The notes below the pieces were generated by a model. The model was given only the letters and a program-made list of their open reading frames with translations. It was not told the origin of the DNA and did not search any database. A DNA stretch of 64,000 nt from M3007 sp046329435 (GTDB lineage: Bacteria; Bacteroidota; Bacteroidia; Chitinophagales; Saprospiraceae): the NCBI GenBank assembly GCA_046329435.1, contig JAXLUR010000001.1:186001-250000 (forward strand), read 5' to 3'. Positions 50,955 to 58,967 of the stretch are shown here, in pieces (position 1 is the first letter of the stretch; the number at the start of each line of letters is the position of its first letter). Made by a program: the position numbers and the translations under genes.

Positions 50955-52589
50955 TTAGCAGGTCTGATATTCCGGCGCGTACATCAGGGCATTGACAAGG
51001 CGCTGGAGGGGAATTTTGACCTCGCTGTCGTTGCCGGTACCGACAAAGTTTTGCCATTCGTAGGTCCAGTCGGCCGTGGGCAGCTGATCGAGGAAAATGG
51101 TGTCGTGGAAATAGGCGAAACGATCGTCGTCGGGCTCTTCCGGAAACAGGTATTTGAGCATTTCCTTGACAAGAACATAGGAGTCGGAAGGATCGCTGAC
51201 CACGTTGCTGTCGCGCATCCACGCGGCCACATTCAGTTGAGTGCCAATGCTTTCCGATGAGCCGCCCAACACCTGTGTGCCGGTCAGCAACATTTGCGGC
51301 AACTTGTAGCGAGCAATGATGGTAGCCGAGTTGAACCACATACGGTTGTGCACGGGCACCTGGAAATAACCCGGATAACCGGCTACATCGGGCGGGAAAA
51401 ACAGCTCCATGCCTGCCTGGCCCAGCATACGGTTGATTACCCCGCCGTTCCAGAAAGCCAGGTAATGGTCCGAATTGGCGCTCACGGGATCAGGTACCGG
51501 CACCTCGAAAAACGAGAGGGAATGAAGGGCCAGTTCGAGCGGTGGCCGGATGAGCGCGCCCAGCGATTCGTCGGCGGGATCGTCGTCGTCGGCATCGTAA
51601 AAATGCTCGCTCGCAAGCAGACTTTGCAAGACTGGCTTGACCTCGAAATTATTGCTGCGGAAGGTTTGCGCAAGCGGCGCAATGACCTCGTTTTCAACTT
51701 CATCGGTGATGGGCCGCGTGACGAAATATCGGTGCAGCCGGCGACAGAAATTGCGAGCGGTTTCTTCCTGTGCAAACACCATATCGATAAAAGCATTCAA
51801 CTCATTCAGCATATCCGCTTCCGAATCTCCGCCGGAGGCCAGTGTGACATTGCCGAAGCGGTGACTGAATGTTTTGGGATCGAAATCGTGCTGACCGGGA
51901 ATACCCCTGCCCGAGGGCAACTGCGTGTCGGGGTCGATCGTTTGGCCCCGCAGGGTGCGGTTGAAACCCGTAAACACACGGGCTGCCTGCACGATGTCGT
52001 CTTCGGTATAATTGGTATAGTCGCCTGCACCTGCCGGTTCGCCGGTGCCGATGGTAAACAGTTCGAAAAATTCCCGCGCGAAGTTTTCGTTGGGGTTGTC
52101 CTTGAAATTTTGATCGTTGTTGAGGTAGCGCAGCATACAATTGTCGAGCACCAGTTTGGTCACCAGCTGTTTGAAATTGCCCAGCGCACCCCATCGCATC
52201 AGCCCGAGGTAATCGAAATAGTTGGTGTTGCGGAGTGTACCGATCTGTACGACCATGTACTGGTGAAAGAAAAAAGTCATTTTATGGCCGATTCCCGGGT
52301 CGTTCAGCGCCTCATTGAGCCACCAGCCCATGATGTAGCGCTGCAATACGTCGTCATCGGCCGGGTCGGTGCCGCCCGGCGGATTGATCCAGGTGGAGGC
52401 GCCTGCGCCGTACACGGGCTGATCGAGTTGAAAAGGGTGAAGGGTCAGCAAGGAGACAGCTGCGTCGGCTGCGGTCATGGCCGCAAGCTCGTCGATACGT
52501 TGTTTGGTGTAGCGGAAGCTGGCTCTTCGCAAAAGGTGGGCAGCGCGTCGGTGGCCCAACGCGCCCGAAAGCGGATTAAGTGATGCCAT
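50955..52589 (-). CDS. DUF1800 family protein (copy 2)
   Basis: The 544-residue paralogue of the protein at 47395 shares ALGHRRAAHLLRRASFRYTK, GIGHKMTFFFHQYMV, NENFAREFFELFTIGTG and FCRRLHRYFVTRPITDEVENEVIAPLA. The ATG at 52589 (MASLNPLSGALGHRR) matches copy 1's start; the frame runs 39 codons further up without homology. As with copy 1, there is no signal peptide or T9SS domain. It leads a two-gene unit with the DUF1501 gene at 49236. A split inverted repeat lies in the region just upstream (52629-52691), which may regulate the unit. Confidence 0.9.
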   Translation of the reverse strand: MASLNPLSGALGHRRAAHLLRRASFRYTKQRIDELAAMTAADAAVSLLTLHPFQLDQPVYGAGASTWINPPGGTDPADDDVLQRYIMGWWLNEALNDPGIGHKMTFFFHQYMVVQIGTLRNTNYFDYLGLMRWGALGNFKQLVTKLVLDNCMLRYLNNDQNFKDNPNENFAREFFELFTIGTGEPAGAGDYTNYTEDDIVQAARVFTGFNRTLRGQTIDPDTQLPSGRGIPGQHDFDPKTFSHRFGNVTLASGGDSEADMLNELNAFIDMVFAQEETARNFCRRLHRYFVTRPITDEVENEVIAPLAQTFRSNNFEVKPVLQSLLASEHFYDADDDDPADESLGALIRPPLELALHSLSFFEVPVPDPVSANSDHYLAFWNGGVINRMLGQAGMELFFPPDVAGYPGYFQVPVHNRMWFNSATIIARYKLPQMLLTGTQVLGGSSESIGTQLNVAAWMRDSNVVSDPSDSYVLVKEMLKYLFPEEPDDDRFAYFHDTIFLDQLPTADWTYEWQNFVGTGNDSEVKIPLQRLVNALMYAPEYQTC

Positions 52590-52628
52590 GGTAAATCGAT
52601 TTTGGTTGAATAAAACGATTGAGTGAGC

Positions 52629-52691
52629 AGGTTGACGAAGTTGATAAAAAAGGTCAGTTGCCGAGAGCAGCAATACCTTTTTTGTCAACCT
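52629..52691 (-). promoter_or_regulatory. split 17-bp inverted repeat in the DUF1800 leader
   Basis: The left arm is AGGTTGAC (52629-52636) and AAAAAAGGT (52646-52654), separated by nine bases. The right arm, ACCTTTTTTGTCAACCT (52675-52691), pairs with both parts without a gap. Together they give 17 bp of perfect complement around a 20-nt loop and a one-sided 9-nt bulge. It ends 40 bases upstream of the DUF1800 start and would fold in the mRNA leader. Confidence 0.4.
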
Positions 52692-52883
52692 TTTCAACCA
52701 CCGCACTTGCTCTTGTAATCAGATAACTACAGCTAAACAGGCAGGAATTTTTGGGAAGGCGGTTCGCGCGCAGGTGCTGCGGCTTCGAACGGAGAGGGAT
52801 TAAAGCAGTAATGCGCTTACAAATGCTGAAAAGCGGAAAAAATTTTCCGGGTGTTAAAATTTAATCTTTCCGCGCCAAATAAA

Positions 52884-52914
52884 AAGCGGGAACGGCGACG
52901 AGCCGTTCCCGCTT
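52884..52914 (-). terminator. intrinsic terminator of the Asp-box protein gene
   Basis: AAGCGGGAACGGC (52884-52896) and GCCGTTCCCGCTT (52902-52914) form a perfect 13-bp stem with a 5-nt loop. On the minus strand it is followed by TTTATTTGG. Confidence 0.8.
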
Positions 52915-52936
52915 GTACAGGTTTCCAGGCGTTTTA

Positions 52937-54898
52937 TCAGAGTTTGATCAGTTTGGCAGCGCCGTTCTGGCGGCCGTTCGTGACGCGGACGACGTACGTG
53001 CCGGCGGGCCACTGATCGGTGGCAAACTGGATCGACTGCGCGCCGGTACCCACGCTGTTGCGCTGCATGTGCACCCGGCTTCCGAAGAGGTCGAACACTT
53101 CGACGAGTGCGGCGCCGCTGTTTTCCGACTCGAACTGAATACGGGCAAAATTGCCGGCCGGGTTGGGTGCTATCTGCAGATTGATGGGTTGCACTTTGGG
53201 CTCATTAGCTGCCAGGGGGAACATCGAAAGCGGATAGGCAACATAAAGAATATTGTTGTCTTCAGCAGGCTGGTTGTTGGCAAGGCGAAGCGTGATGCCG
53301 AAACCGCCATCCTGTTGCACCAGCACGTGCGCATGGTCGTCCACATCGCGGGCCATTACGGTGAAATAGTGCTCCCAGAAGCCGAGCGTAGTCGAATCGG
53401 AGAAGGTCTGGTTGTTCAAAACCGGCTGGGCCTCCTGCCAGGCCGTGAAGTCGCCGGGCGCCGTGCGCGCAATAAACGGATGCTTGTGGTACAAAAGGTC
53501 CACCAGATCATAATACTGTTCGTGGTTGGAGGTAAACGCCACGTACAAACGCCCCTCGGCATCGATGCCCGCGGTCGGGCCGGTACTGAACGCGTCGCCG
53601 TATCCGTCGGTGTAGATGTTGTCCAGCGACAAGGGGTTGTTTTCCTGATCCCCCCAGACGTCGTCGTTGTTGATGTCGGGAGAAGTACCGGCGATCACGC
53701 CCGAGTTGTCGGCCATGGTTTCGTTCCAGTAAATGATGCCCAGATCGTAAATCGGCCACCAGGTAAAAGTGTTGTTGTTGGTGGTGTCGGCGTCTTTGAC
53801 AAACAGGGAGGAAAACCACACGTGCGCCAGGCCATTGTCGTCCACCAGAACGGCGCCAGTTTCATCGGTGGTCAGGATGGCCAGCGAATCGGGGTAGTAG
53901 GTTGAGTCGTAGAGCATGCCGACCTGATCGAAGGTGTAGCCGTCGTCGAAGGACCATTTGGTCAGCGGGAAATCGTTGACGACGCGCGGATTTGACCAGG
54001 TGTTGCCGTTATCGGTGGATTTGTAGAGCAGGCAGTCGTTGGTTTGGGAAAACAGGGCGATGGCCACGTTGTTGCCATTGGCGTCGATGGCATAGCCTTC
54101 GGCCGACATGGATTTGTACACGTCGCTGGTAATGCCGGGCAGGGTGATGTCGATTTTGTCCCAGGTTTGGCCACCGTCGGTCGAGCGGCAATATTTGACC
54201 ATGCCGTCGATGCCTTCCACCGGTTCGCCGCCGAAGGAAGCGCCGGTCGGGTTGGTGTAATAAATGACGTGAATCGTGTTGCCGTCGGCGCCGCCGGCGC
54301 AGGCGCGGGCCCAAAGGCCGCCTTTGGGTACCGTGATCGGTACGTTGCCCTGGGTCCAGGTCGTGGCGGATGCTGCTTTGTGCGCGTAATGAATGGTAAA
54401 GGCGCCAAGACCGCCGCCATGCGAGAATACCCATTCTTCACCGGCATCGGTCACGAAATAGGAGGGCGCGCCGGTACGGATGCTGGCGCCTTCGATGCGC
54501 GCACTGGGGATAGGGCCGAATGCGCCGCCCGTTGTTTTGTTGTAGCCGGTGCCGCGATCGGAAAATCCGATGGCTTCCGAGCCGGTACGCGACATGCACC
54601 AGGTGGCGCTGACTTCGCCGTTGCCCCAGTTGTGGACGCGCGGGCCCATCGAGCCGTTGGATTGAAGGTCGTAAACCGTGACGCCGGGGTTGAGTTCAGC
54701 CAGAATACTGGAAGAAGGAGGAACCGATACGTCGTTATTTTGAGTGCCGTCGAGGCCGTTGTCCAGGTGCCGCACAGAAGTGGTAGCCGCCTCGCCAAAA
54801 CGAATTGATTGATTGGGCGCCAGTTTCAGCGACCGCTGCATTTGGGCGAATAAGAAGCAGGGTCCCAGAAGCAGGAACGGGAGCAAAATTCTTTTCAT
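52937..54898 (-). CDS. secreted Asp-box (BNR) propeller-like protein with T9SS sorting domain
   Basis: The 653-residue protein has signal peptide MKRILLPFLLLGPCFLFAQ. At least two Asp-box (S-x-D-x-G-x-x-W) repeats are clear: STDGGQTWDK and STDNGNTWSN, about 65 residues apart. They mark a sialidase/BNR-type propeller. Other blades carry related YYTNPTG and WWPIYDLGIIYW segments. The C-terminal domain (about 575-653) runs from INLQIAPNPAGNFARIQF to GAAKLIKL, a T9SS sorting signal. No catalytic Arg triad of sialidases can be assigned, so an enzymatic role is not claimed. It is a surface or extracellular protein. It is divergent from the PA-domain protein genes, and its terminator is clear. Confidence 0.85.
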   Translation of the reverse strand: MKRILLPFLLLGPCFLFAQMQRSLKLAPNQSIRFGEAATTSVRHLDNGLDGTQNNDVSVPPSSSILAELNPGVTVYDLQSNGSMGPRVHNWGNGEVSATWCMSRTGSEAIGFSDRGTGYNKTTGGAFGPIPSARIEGASIRTGAPSYFVTDAGEEWVFSHGGGLGAFTIHYAHKAASATTWTQGNVPITVPKGGLWARACAGGADGNTIHVIYYTNPTGASFGGEPVEGIDGMVKYCRSTDGGQTWDKIDITLPGITSDVYKSMSAEGYAIDANGNNVAIALFSQTNDCLLYKSTDNGNTWSNPRVVNDFPLTKWSFDDGYTFDQVGMLYDSTYYPDSLAILTTDETGAVLVDDNGLAHVWFSSLFVKDADTTNNNTFTWWPIYDLGIIYWNETMADNSGVIAGTSPDINNDDVWGDQENNPLSLDNIYTDGYGDAFSTGPTAGIDAEGRLYVAFTSNHEQYYDLVDLLYHKHPFIARTAPGDFTAWQEAQPVLNNQTFSDSTTLGFWEHYFTVMARDVDDHAHVLVQQDGGFGITLRLANNQPAEDNNILYVAYPLSMFPLAANEPKVQPINLQIAPNPAGNFARIQFESENSGAALVEVFDLFGSRVHMQRNSVGTGAQSIQFATDQWPAGTYVVRVTNGRQNGAAKLIKL

Positions 54899-55069
54899 GG
54901 TCGAAAAATTTAATTGTGTAAGTATTTAGTTGGGAATGTATTGAAATATGACGGGGTGAATGTCGGCATTTGCGCGAAGCGCAGGACAAAAAGGTAGCCG
55001 AAGTGCCAAAAATAGAGATTTGGATTTTCGACAAAAGGTAAAAATTTGACCGTATTAGCAGAAAAAAAA

Positions 55070-55098
55070 TTGGCATTTTGCGGAAGCCTCTATATTTG
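55070..55098 (+). promoter_or_regulatory. promoter of the first PA-domain gene, TTG-18-TATATTTG
   Basis: A -33 TTG (55070-55072) and an exact -7 TATATTTG (55091-55098) are 18 bases apart, within the accepted range. The ATG of the gene is 38 bases further. This is a well-formed promoter in a short AT-rich region. Confidence 0.65.
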
Positions 55099-55136
55099 CC
55101 GCCAAACATTTCATGAAAATTCAAACCGAACGTGTT

Positions 55137-56903
55137 ATGAAAAAAATTCTTACATCATTCCTCGGTACTGCATGCGCAGCACTGTTGACTTTCGCTTTCG
55201 CGACGTCGGCACAGGCTCAGGACGGTACGCAAAATGACGATTTCCTCTTCCGTGTAACTACCTCGAACGGCAACTCCGACTACAGCAACGGCGCTTGCGG
55301 CTACGGCCACTCGCTGTTCGGCGCAGGCATCACCGAAGAAATCTGCGGCGAAATCGTATGGGCTTTCGATGAAACGCCCGACTCCCTCGTGTGCGACACC
55401 ATCATTACGCAAGACCTGACGGGCAAAATCGCTCTGATTCGTCGCGGCGTTTGCAACTTCAGCCTTAAAGTATGGTATGCCCAGCAAGCAGGCGCCAAAG
55501 CCGTCATCATTGCCAACCACTACAATACGGCTACTGACGACGGTTGCTCCATCATCAACATGGCTGCCGGTACCAACGCTGCCCTGGACACCATCCCGTC
55601 CATCTTCGTATGCCGCAACATTGTTGAAGAAATCGACAACGCGCTGAAAGCCGGTGAAACGGTCAATGTTTGCTTCCTGCTCCCGCGCTTCTACGACGCA
55701 GCCGGTCCGTACCACTACGCTACGCCGGTCAGCCAGGTCGATAGCCTCCTCAACATGGGCGTTCGCTTCGTCAACCGCTCGGGCGCTACGCTTGAAAACG
55801 TTGAACTGAAAGCCGAAATCACCGAACCGGGTGGCAACCTGGTTACGCTGACCTCCACGATCCCGACGATCGACCCGGGCGTTTCGACCTACCAGTACTT
55901 CCCCGGCTACTTGCCCCCGGCCGTTACAGGCGATTTTGATGTGCTGTACACCAACAGCGTGTACAACGAATCGCGCGACTCGATCCGCCGCACCTTTACC
56001 CAAACGGACTACACCTTCGCTGCCGACAACTTCGTGAATGATCCGGGCGGTGTAGGCACGACCAATGCCAACTTCATCTCCGGCGGCTTCGTTCACCAGG
56101 AAGGCGCGATCTGCATCACCGGCCCGAACGGCGGCAATGCAACCTACGTTACCTTCGGTGTTTCCAACATCGACTCGGTATTTGTTGCCAACGTACCTCC
56201 GGGCGGCACGGCCAACGACATCAACGTATTCGTGTATGACGGCGACGTGGACGAAGACGGCACGATCGACCTCAGCAGCTCCTTCGACGACCTCACGCAG
56301 GTTGGCTACGGCGTTTACACCATGAACGGCACGGAAGAAGACGGCGTTACCATCGACGTTCCGGTCGCTGACCTCGTTACGGGCCAGCCCATCGAACTCA
56401 AACCGCGCCACGTGTACTACGTATCGCTGTACTACAACGGCCTCGAAGCCGGTTATGGCCGCGACATCCGCTTCATGAACACCGTAGAAGACTGGTTCTA
56501 CCTCAACTTCCCCTCGACGCCGCTGGCTATCGGTAACGGTACCGCTCTGACCTTCTTCGACGGCGGCTGGGCTGGCGCCAACGTGGTGAACCGCCTCCAG
56601 CTCGAAGGCTACGCTTCGGGCACGAGCGAAAAACCCAACACGCTGGGCCTCGACCAGGTAGTGGTTACGCCGAACCCGGCTATCGATCAGGTTCGTGTAA
56701 ACCTCGACCTCACTGAAATGAGCGATGTGGTTACGCTGACGCTGTTCGACGCTCGCGGTCGCGAAGTTGCCCGCCAGACGGCTAAAAACATCGAAGACGG
56801 CCAGGTGACCATGAATGTGGCCAACCAGGCTTCCGGCATGTACCTCCTGTGGGTTCGCACCGCCGAAGGCTCCGCCATGCGCAAAGTGGCAATTTGCCAC
56901 TAA
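55137..56903 (+). CDS. secreted PA-domain protein with T9SS sorting domain (copy 1)
   Basis: The 588-residue protein starts MKKILTSFLGTACAALLTFAF, a signal peptide. A protease-associated (PA) domain lies at about 75-185: TGKIALIRRGVCNFSLKVWYAQQAGAKAVIIAN. A beta-rich region follows, with AGPYHYATPVSQVDSLLN and an NDINVFVYDGDVDEDGTIDL module rich in Asp/Gly. The C-terminal T9SS domain runs from VVTPNPAIDQVRVNL to RKVAICH. No peptidase motif is present, so the PA domain stands without a catalytic partner. It is highly similar to the next gene, showing tandem duplication. The ATG at 55137 was chosen for the signal peptide over 55113. Probably an abundant surface or secreted protein, as the promoter is strong; this is an inference. 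Confidence 0.9.
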   Translation: MKKILTSFLGTACAALLTFAFATSAQAQDGTQNDDFLFRVTTSNGNSDYSNGACGYGHSLFGAGITEEICGEIVWAFDETPDSLVCDTIITQDLTGKIALIRRGVCNFSLKVWYAQQAGAKAVIIANHYNTATDDGCSIINMAAGTNAALDTIPSIFVCRNIVEEIDNALKAGETVNVCFLLPRFYDAAGPYHYATPVSQVDSLLNMGVRFVNRSGATLENVELKAEITEPGGNLVTLTSTIPTIDPGVSTYQYFPGYLPPAVTGDFDVLYTNSVYNESRDSIRRTFTQTDYTFAADNFVNDPGGVGTTNANFISGGFVHQEGAICITGPNGGNATYVTFGVSNIDSVFVANVPPGGTANDINVFVYDGDVDEDGTIDLSSSFDDLTQVGYGVYTMNGTEEDGVTIDVPVADLVTGQPIELKPRHVYYVSLYYNGLEAGYGRDIRFMNTVEDWFYLNFPSTPLAIGNGTALTFFDGGWAGANVVNRLQLEGYASGTSEKPNTLGLDQVVVTPNPAIDQVRVNLDLTEMSDVVTLTLFDARGREVARQTAKNIEDGQVTMNVANQASGMYLLWVRTAEGSAMRKVAICH

Positions 56904-56926
56904 TCTCTTGATTAGCGCTATATTAT

Positions 56927-56961
56927 AAACTGCCCGCCCGGATCTCCCGGGCGGGCAGTTT
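56927..56961 (+). terminator. intrinsic terminator after the first PA-domain gene
   Basis: AAACTGCCCGCCCGG (56927-56941) and CCGGGCGGGCAGTTT (56947-56961) form a perfect 15-bp stem with a 5-nt loop. It is 24 bp after the stop codon, so the two paralogues are separate units. Confidence 0.85.
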
Positions 56962-57083
56962 GCTGTTGAGCCGAGCCATTTTGCGTATCAAGCTGTTTGT
57001 TCAAACGAACTTTGCGTTTTGCCAGTTTTGGGCAAAAAGGCAGGTCAGGAGCCGCAGACCCCCCTCATGCGGCTTCAACTGGC

Positions 57084-57091
57084 TACATTTG
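57084..57091 (+). promoter_or_regulatory. promoter of the second PA-domain gene, -7 box TACATTTG
   Basis: Exact TAnnTTTG match 41 bases before the ATG. No TTG is found at the -33 position. The upstream sequence differs from that of the first paralogue. Confidence 0.5.
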
Positions 57092-57132
57092 CTGAATTGG
57101 TATATGAAAATTAAAACAAACAGACCTACAAC

Positions 57133-58893
57133 ATGAAAAAGCACTTACCTCAACTCATTGCTCTGCTTTTTGCCATCGCGCCTTTCGGCTTGCGCGCTCA
57201 GGTCGGTACCTGGGACGATGATTTTATCTTCCAGATTCTGAGCCCGAACAGCATTGCCGCCAACTACTCTTCTGCCGACGCCTGCTCCTTTGGCGGAACC
57301 AGCGGATGGGGTATCGACCTTACGGAAGAAGTAGAAGGCGAACTCGTGTGGGCTTACGATGCCGCCGGTGATTCGCTCGGCTGCTCCACGGTCACGACCG
57401 ACCTGACGGGTAAAATCGCCCTGATTCGCCGCGGCACCTGCTCGTTCAGCCTCAAGGTGTATAACGCCCAGCAAGCCGGCGCCAAGGCTGTAATTATTGT
57501 CAATCATTACAACACCGCCGCTGACGGCCCCTGCACCCTCTACAATATGACCGGCCTCGATTCGGCAGCGCTGGTCACCATCCCGGCTATTTTCATCCCG
57601 CGTTCCACGGGCGAACTGATCACGCCGGTACTTGATGCAGGCCAGTCGGTGTATGTTAAATTTGCCCTCCCGCGTTTCTACGACGCAGCCGGTCCGTACC
57701 ACTACGCTACGCCGGTCAGCCAGGTCGACAGCCTCCTCAACATGGGTGTCCGCTTTGTCAACCGCACCAACGCAACCCTTGAAGATGTTGTGTTGAAGGC
57801 CGAAATCACCGAGCCGGGTGGCAACCTGGTCACGTTGACCACAACTATCGACACGATCAGCGCAGGCGGTACCACCTTCCAATACTTCCCCGGCTACCTG
57901 CCTCCTGCTGTTACTGGTGAGTTCAACGTGCTTTACACCAATAGTGTGTACACCGAATCGCGCGACTCGCTCCAGCGTAAATTTATTCAAACCGACTATA
58001 CTTTCGGCACCGATAACCAGGAAGAAGACCCGGGCGGCATCGGCACGACCAATGCCAACTTTATCTCCGGCGGCTTCGTTCACCAGGAAGGCGCCATTTG
58101 TATCACCGGTCCCAATGGCGGCACAGCAACCTACGTTACCTTCGGCATTTCCAACATTGACTCGGTCTTTGTCGCCAATGTGCCGCCGGGCGGTACGGCC
58201 AACGACATCAACATCTTCGTTTACGACGGCGATGTGGACGAAGACGGCACGATCGACCTGGGCAGCTCCTTCGACGACCTCACTCAGGTAGGCTACGGCG
58301 TGTACACCATGAACGGCGACGAACAGGACGGCCAGCTGATCGATGTTCCGGTGGCCGACCTCGTGACCGGCCAGCCGGTTGAACTGAAACCGCGCCACGT
58401 GTACTACGTTTCGCTGTACTACAACGGCCTCGAAGCCGGTTACGGCCGCGATATCCGCTTCATGAACACACCCGATGAATGGTTCTACCTGAACTTCCCG
58501 TCAACGCCGCTGGCTATCGGCAACGGCACCGCTCTCACCTTCTTCGACGGCGGCTGGTCGGGCGGCGACGTGATCAACCGTCTACAGCTGGATGGTTACA
58601 CGCCCAATACCATCAGCGTGAAATCCGAACCGCTGAATGACATGCAGGTTTCGATCAACCCGAACCCGGCAATCGATCAGATCCGCGTCAACCTCGATCT
58701 TACCGATGTGAGCGATGTGGTGACGATGACCCTGTTCGACGCTCGCGGCCGCGAAGTAGCCCGTCAGACGGCTCAAAACATCGAAGACGGCCAGGTTACG
58801 ATGAATGTGGCCAACCAACCCTCCGGCATGTACCTCCTGTGGGTTCGCACTGCCGAAGGCTCGGCCATGCGCAAAGTGGCTATTTGCCACTAA
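57133..58893 (+). CDS. secreted PA-domain protein with T9SS sorting domain (copy 2)
   Basis: The 586-residue paralogue of the preceding protein keeps every module. There is a signal peptide (MKKHLPQLIALLFAIAPFGLRAQ), a PA domain with TGKIALIRRGTCSFSLKVYNAQQAGAKAVIIVN, the AGPYHYATPVSQVDSLLNMG stretch and the NDINIFVYDGDVDEDGTIDL module. The T9SS domain again ends in RKVAICH. The first 200 residues have diverged most; the second half is nearly identical, as expected if exchange or selection keeps the C-terminal module. As in copy 1, no catalytic domain is visible. A bidirectional terminator follows. Confidence 0.9.
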   Translation: MKKHLPQLIALLFAIAPFGLRAQVGTWDDDFIFQILSPNSIAANYSSADACSFGGTSGWGIDLTEEVEGELVWAYDAAGDSLGCSTVTTDLTGKIALIRRGTCSFSLKVYNAQQAGAKAVIIVNHYNTAADGPCTLYNMTGLDSAALVTIPAIFIPRSTGELITPVLDAGQSVYVKFALPRFYDAAGPYHYATPVSQVDSLLNMGVRFVNRTNATLEDVVLKAEITEPGGNLVTLTTTIDTISAGGTTFQYFPGYLPPAVTGEFNVLYTNSVYTESRDSLQRKFIQTDYTFGTDNQEEDPGGIGTTNANFISGGFVHQEGAICITGPNGGTATYVTFGISNIDSVFVANVPPGGTANDINIFVYDGDVDEDGTIDLGSSFDDLTQVGYGVYTMNGDEQDGQLIDVPVADLVTGQPVELKPRHVYYVSLYYNGLEAGYGRDIRFMNTPDEWFYLNFPSTPLAIGNGTALTFFDGGWSGGDVINRLQLDGYTPNTISVKSEPLNDMQVSINPNPAIDQIRVNLDLTDVSDVVTMTLFDARGREVARQTAQNIEDGQVTMNVANQPSGMYLLWVRTAEGSAMRKVAICH

Positions 58894-58911
58894 TCACGGC
58901 GCCTATTAAGC

Positions 58912-58949
58912 AAAAAAGGCCGGTAGCCCTCTCGCTACCGGCCTTTTTT
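58912..58949. terminator. bidirectional intrinsic terminator
   Basis: A6GGCCGGTAGC (58912-58927) and GCTACCGGCCT6 (58934-58949) form a perfect 16-bp stem with a 6-nt loop. The stem carries A6 on one side and T6 on the other, so it can stop both the PA-domain transcript and the converging ABC transporter transcript. Confidence 0.85.
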
Positions 58950-58967
58950 ATGCCTGCTCGGCGGCCG

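Larger units (their letters stand above)
52590..52936. other. 347-bp intergenic region upstream of the second DUF1800 gene
   Basis: The region holds a split inverted repeat at 52629-52691 near the DUF1800 start and the terminator of the Asp-box protein gene at 52884-52914. No TAnnTTTG box was found for the DUF1800 unit on the minus strand. I see no further gene. Confidence 0.7.

Noticed and set aside
55155..58398. Minus-strand frames of 581 and 417 codons opposite the PA-domain genes
   Set aside because: They are antisense to genes with signal peptides, PA domains and T9SS domains and carry no motif of their own.
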